This document shows positions 4,809-6,728 of a stretch of 6,728 bases of DNA, piece by piece. The stretch comes from Chloroflexota bacterium (GTDB lineage: Bacteria; Chloroflexota; Anaerolineae; Caldilineales; Caldilineaceae), in contig QEUY01000231.1 of the NCBI GenBank assembly GCA_003577365.1, positions 1-6,728 on the forward strand, given 5' to 3'. Position 1 is the stretch's first letter, and each line of letters begins with the position of its first letter. Both the position numbers and the translations under genes were made by a program. Below the pieces are notes generated by a model, which searched no databases, had not been told where the DNA came from, and worked only from the letters and a program-made list of their open reading frames with translations.

Positions 4809-6713
4809 TTATGCTAGGTTGCTTGCGCCGCGCTGGAGCCAGAGCGCCAATGTGGCAGCTTGCCAGACCAGCATTTCATCCTGCCGGTTGCCCGAATGCC
4901 GGTAGCGCCGGTAGGCTTCGGTCAGTGCCGGCAGGTCGGCATAGGGCGCAAGCGCCCGGCGGCTATGCGCCATCACCTGGTCTAGCATGGCGGCATCCTG
5001 GCGGCGCAGCGCCTTGGTCACGGCTGCGCTGTTTTCGGCCTTGCCGCCGCGCAGCCGTACTGCTTCGGGCAGAATCCCCGCCAGCCCTTGGCGCACCATC
5101 GGCCGCGTCCAGCCGTCGATCAATTTGTGCGCGCCGGGCAGCGCATAGCAGAACTCGACCAGCCGCCGGTCGGCAAATGGGTGGCGGGTGTCGATGCCAA
5201 AGGCGCGGCCGGCATGGCTGCTCAACTCAAAGACGTGGGCCAGCAGCGGCGCTTCCAACAGCCGGGCATGCTCCTCTTGGGCGGAGGCAGGCGCGCGCCC
5301 GGTCTGCGCCGTATGGGCCGCCAGGCGTTCGGCCAGTTCGGTCTCCTGCCAAAGCCGCGCGCCGACGATGCTCGGCCTGCGGCTGAGCGCGCCCTGGCCG
5401 AAGGCGCGGCCCACGCGCGCGCGGTACTGTCGCGCCAGCGGGCGCAGCCCGTAATAGGCTACCATGCGCCGCCGTGACGCGTCGGTATAGGGCGACAGGG
5501 CGCGCACGGCGCGTGCCCAGGCCCGCCAGCGCCAGGCACAGGCCAAATCGCGCAGATAGGGTTCCCCATAGCGTTTCATCAGCCCATCCACCGTGTGATG
5601 GCCGCGTGTCTGTAGCTTGTGCGCCTGGTCAAAGAATTCGTCCCAGCGCCCGGCCCGCGCCAGTTCGGCCAGATAGGCGTCGCCGTGGTAGACGGCAGTG
5701 TCGCCGTCAATCCCGTCGAGCAGCAGCGTAGTTCCTTGGGCGTGCGCCGCCTGATAGAGCTGCCAGAGGATGTAGAAGGTCGGCGACGAGAACGGCTCGC
5801 CCGTCGCGGCCAACATATTGTCGATCTGCGCCAGCGGGCTTTGTGCCTCTACCGCTACAAAGCAAGGCTCGACGCCCCCTTGCTGCAGCGTTTCGGCGAT
5901 ATAGGCGCGCTCGTCACATTCCGGCGTCTGGTCAAAGATGGCAGAGTAGCTGCGCAGCACCTCTCCGCCCGGCTGTGCCAGAACGCGCGCCGTGCAGGCG
6001 ACTGCGGTCGAATCCAGCCCGCCGCTGAGCAGCACGCCGACCGGCCCGCTTTCCGGCAGCCGGCAGGCGACCGCCTGCACAAAGAGGCGGCGAAAGGCGG
6101 CGGCGTATGCGTCCCCTGTAGCGGATGCGCCTGTTGCTGCCTGTATGCCTGTGGCGGCGGGGGGCAGCGGTGCGGCGTCCAATCTCCAGTAGCGCCGTAT
6201 CGACGCCGCGCCCTGCGCGCCGACCTGCAGGCTGTGGGCCGGGGCCAGCCGTTTGACATCCTGGTAAAAGGTCGACGTTTTGTCGGCGACGACCACGGCC
6301 AGATGGAACCCGATGCGCACCTCGTCCAGCCGGTGCGCGACCTCTGGGCAGGCCAGCACGCTGTGCAGGTCGGAGGCAAAGACAAAGCACTGCGGCCCCA
6401 GGTGGTAATAGAGGGCGGCGATCAGCGCCGCATCGCTCATGGCGGCCAGCCGGGCCGCATCCAACCCCAGCCTGGCCCCGACCTCGTCCCGGTTGTCGAT
6501 GCGCGCATCCGCCGCGATGGGATAGCCGGTGCCAGAGAAAGGCGCGGGCGCTGCCGCGCGGGTGGGCCGGCGCACGGCCAGCCCCACCGGCCCTGCCTGC
6601 CAGACCGAGAGCGGCCCGGCCATGGCGGAGGGCAGCGACGCCAACATCCGCTCCAGCAGCGCCGGGTCGGCGGCGCGACCGTCAAAGCGATAGATGCCGG
6701 CGATGGAGTTCAT
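4809..6713 (-). CDS. Lasso cyclase-like asparagine synthetase homologue, shortened glutaminase-like domain
   Basis: A 634-residue homologue of AsnB that in lasso clusters (C protein) adenylates an Asp/Glu side chain of the core and closes the macrolactam. The start MNSIAGIYRFDGR aligns with MCSIFG of AsnB, with Asn2 in place of the catalytic Cys2, so no glutamine hydrolysis is expected, as in known lasso cyclases. The ATP-pyrophosphatase loop LLSGGLDST is intact (SGGLDS 230-235). The second synthetase motif reads LDGIDGDTAVYHG (about 332-344) where AsnB has GGDE. GIDTRHPFADRRLVEF near the C-terminus is typical. Around residues 100-104 ALIAALY runs straight into YHLGPQCFVFASDL; relatives usually have about 40 residues between these, covering the GDFAFALWD and ARDxxGxxPxYY blocks. 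So part of the N-terminal domain seems deleted in frame. ATG 6713 was chosen over the TTG just before it; no clear ribosome-binding site is visible in the bases left upstream. Confidence 0.9.
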   Translation of the reverse strand: MNSIAGIYRFDGRAADPALLERMLASLPSAMAGPLSVWQAGPVGLAVRRPTRAAAPAPFSGTGYPIAADARIDNRDEVGARLGLDAARLAAMSDAALIAALYYHLGPQCFVFASDLHSVLACPEVAHRLDEVRIGFHLAVVVADKTSTFYQDVKRLAPAHSLQVGAQGAASIRRYWRLDAAPLPPAATGIQAATGASATGDAYAAAFRRLFVQAVACRLPESGPVGVLLSGGLDSTAVACTARVLAQPGGEVLRSYSAIFDQTPECDERAYIAETLQQGGVEPCFVAVEAQSPLAQIDNMLAATGEPFSSPTFYILWQLYQAAHAQGTTLLLDGIDGDTAVYHGDAYLAELARAGRWDEFFDQAHKLQTRGHHTVDGLMKRYGEPYLRDLACAWRWRAWARAVRALSPYTDASRRRMVAYYGLRPLARQYRARVGRAFGQGALSRRPSIVGARLWQETELAERLAAHTAQTGRAPASAQEEHARLLEAPLLAHVFELSSHAGRAFGIDTRHPFADRRLVEFCYALPGAHKLIDGWTRPMVRQGLAGILPEAVRLRGGKAENSAAVTKALRRQDAAMLDQVMAHSRRALAPYADLPALTEAYRRYRHSGNRQDEMLVWQAATLALWLQRGASNLA

Positions 6714-6728
6714 CAAGCTGGCCGTCCA

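Noticed and set aside
4775..4814. AT-richer spacer with three TATGC copies (4781, 4802, 4810), as a possible promoter for the precursor.
   Set aside because: The -10-like boxes are weak and none has a -35-like hexamer at proper spacing. The triplet may be chance.
4389..4817. A 142-residue plus-strand frame across the precursor locus, sharing a MERAGG start with the minus-strand frame.
   Set aside because: The shared start is simply the inverted repeat translated from both arms; the rest is antisense to the precursor with no family features.

Overview
The window holds one tightly packed operon read entirely on the minus strand, from right to left. It looks like most of a lasso-peptide-type RiPP (ribosomally made, post-translationally modified peptide) cluster. 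In transcription order the genes are: a lasso-cyclase-like asparagine synthetase homologue (4809-6713), a 65-residue precursor peptide (4494-4691), an HPr-kinase-like peptide kinase (3335-4333), a one-piece ABC exporter (1434-3338), a PF14907-type nucleotidyltransferase (96-1394), and the first 33 codons of a GHMP-family sugar kinase that runs off the left edge (1-99). The sequence is very GC-rich, so long shadow reading frames occur on the other strand; none looks like a protein. The organism cannot be fixed from this sequence. A GC-rich bacterium with a kinase- and nucleotidyltransferase-bearing lasso cluster would fit Chloroflexota, but that is only a guess.

Expected division of labour, from family knowledge: a leader-binding PqqD-like protein (B1) and a transglutaminase-like leader peptidase (B2) would deliver and cut the precursor. 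The asparagine-synthetase homologue would adenylate an Asp/Glu side chain and close a macrolactam on the new N-terminus. The HPr-kinase homologue would phosphorylate the C-terminal Ser. The nucleotidyltransferase, possibly with the sugar kinase, would decorate the product further, and the ABC protein would export it. B1 and B2 are not in the window and may lie beyond the right edge. Two junctions (kinase/ABC and nucleotidyltransferase/sugar kinase) are ATGA stop-start overlaps, so the sugar kinase is probably part of the operon.

The most unusual parts are around the precursor. A perfect 22-bp inverted repeat lies in the spacers on either side of the precursor gene (4387-4408 and 4753-4774). 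It brackets that gene alone and could be an invertible segment, the ends of a small cassette, or a long-range RNA pairing. The precursor has a canonical leader but a core that would be about 40 residues if cut at the usual place, with an Ala1/Asp9 ring, two cysteines and a C-terminal Ser. The cyclase lacks the N-terminal catalytic Cys and also appears to lack about 40 residues of its glutaminase-like domain. No tRNA, rRNA, CRISPR array, IS element or convincing promoter was seen.
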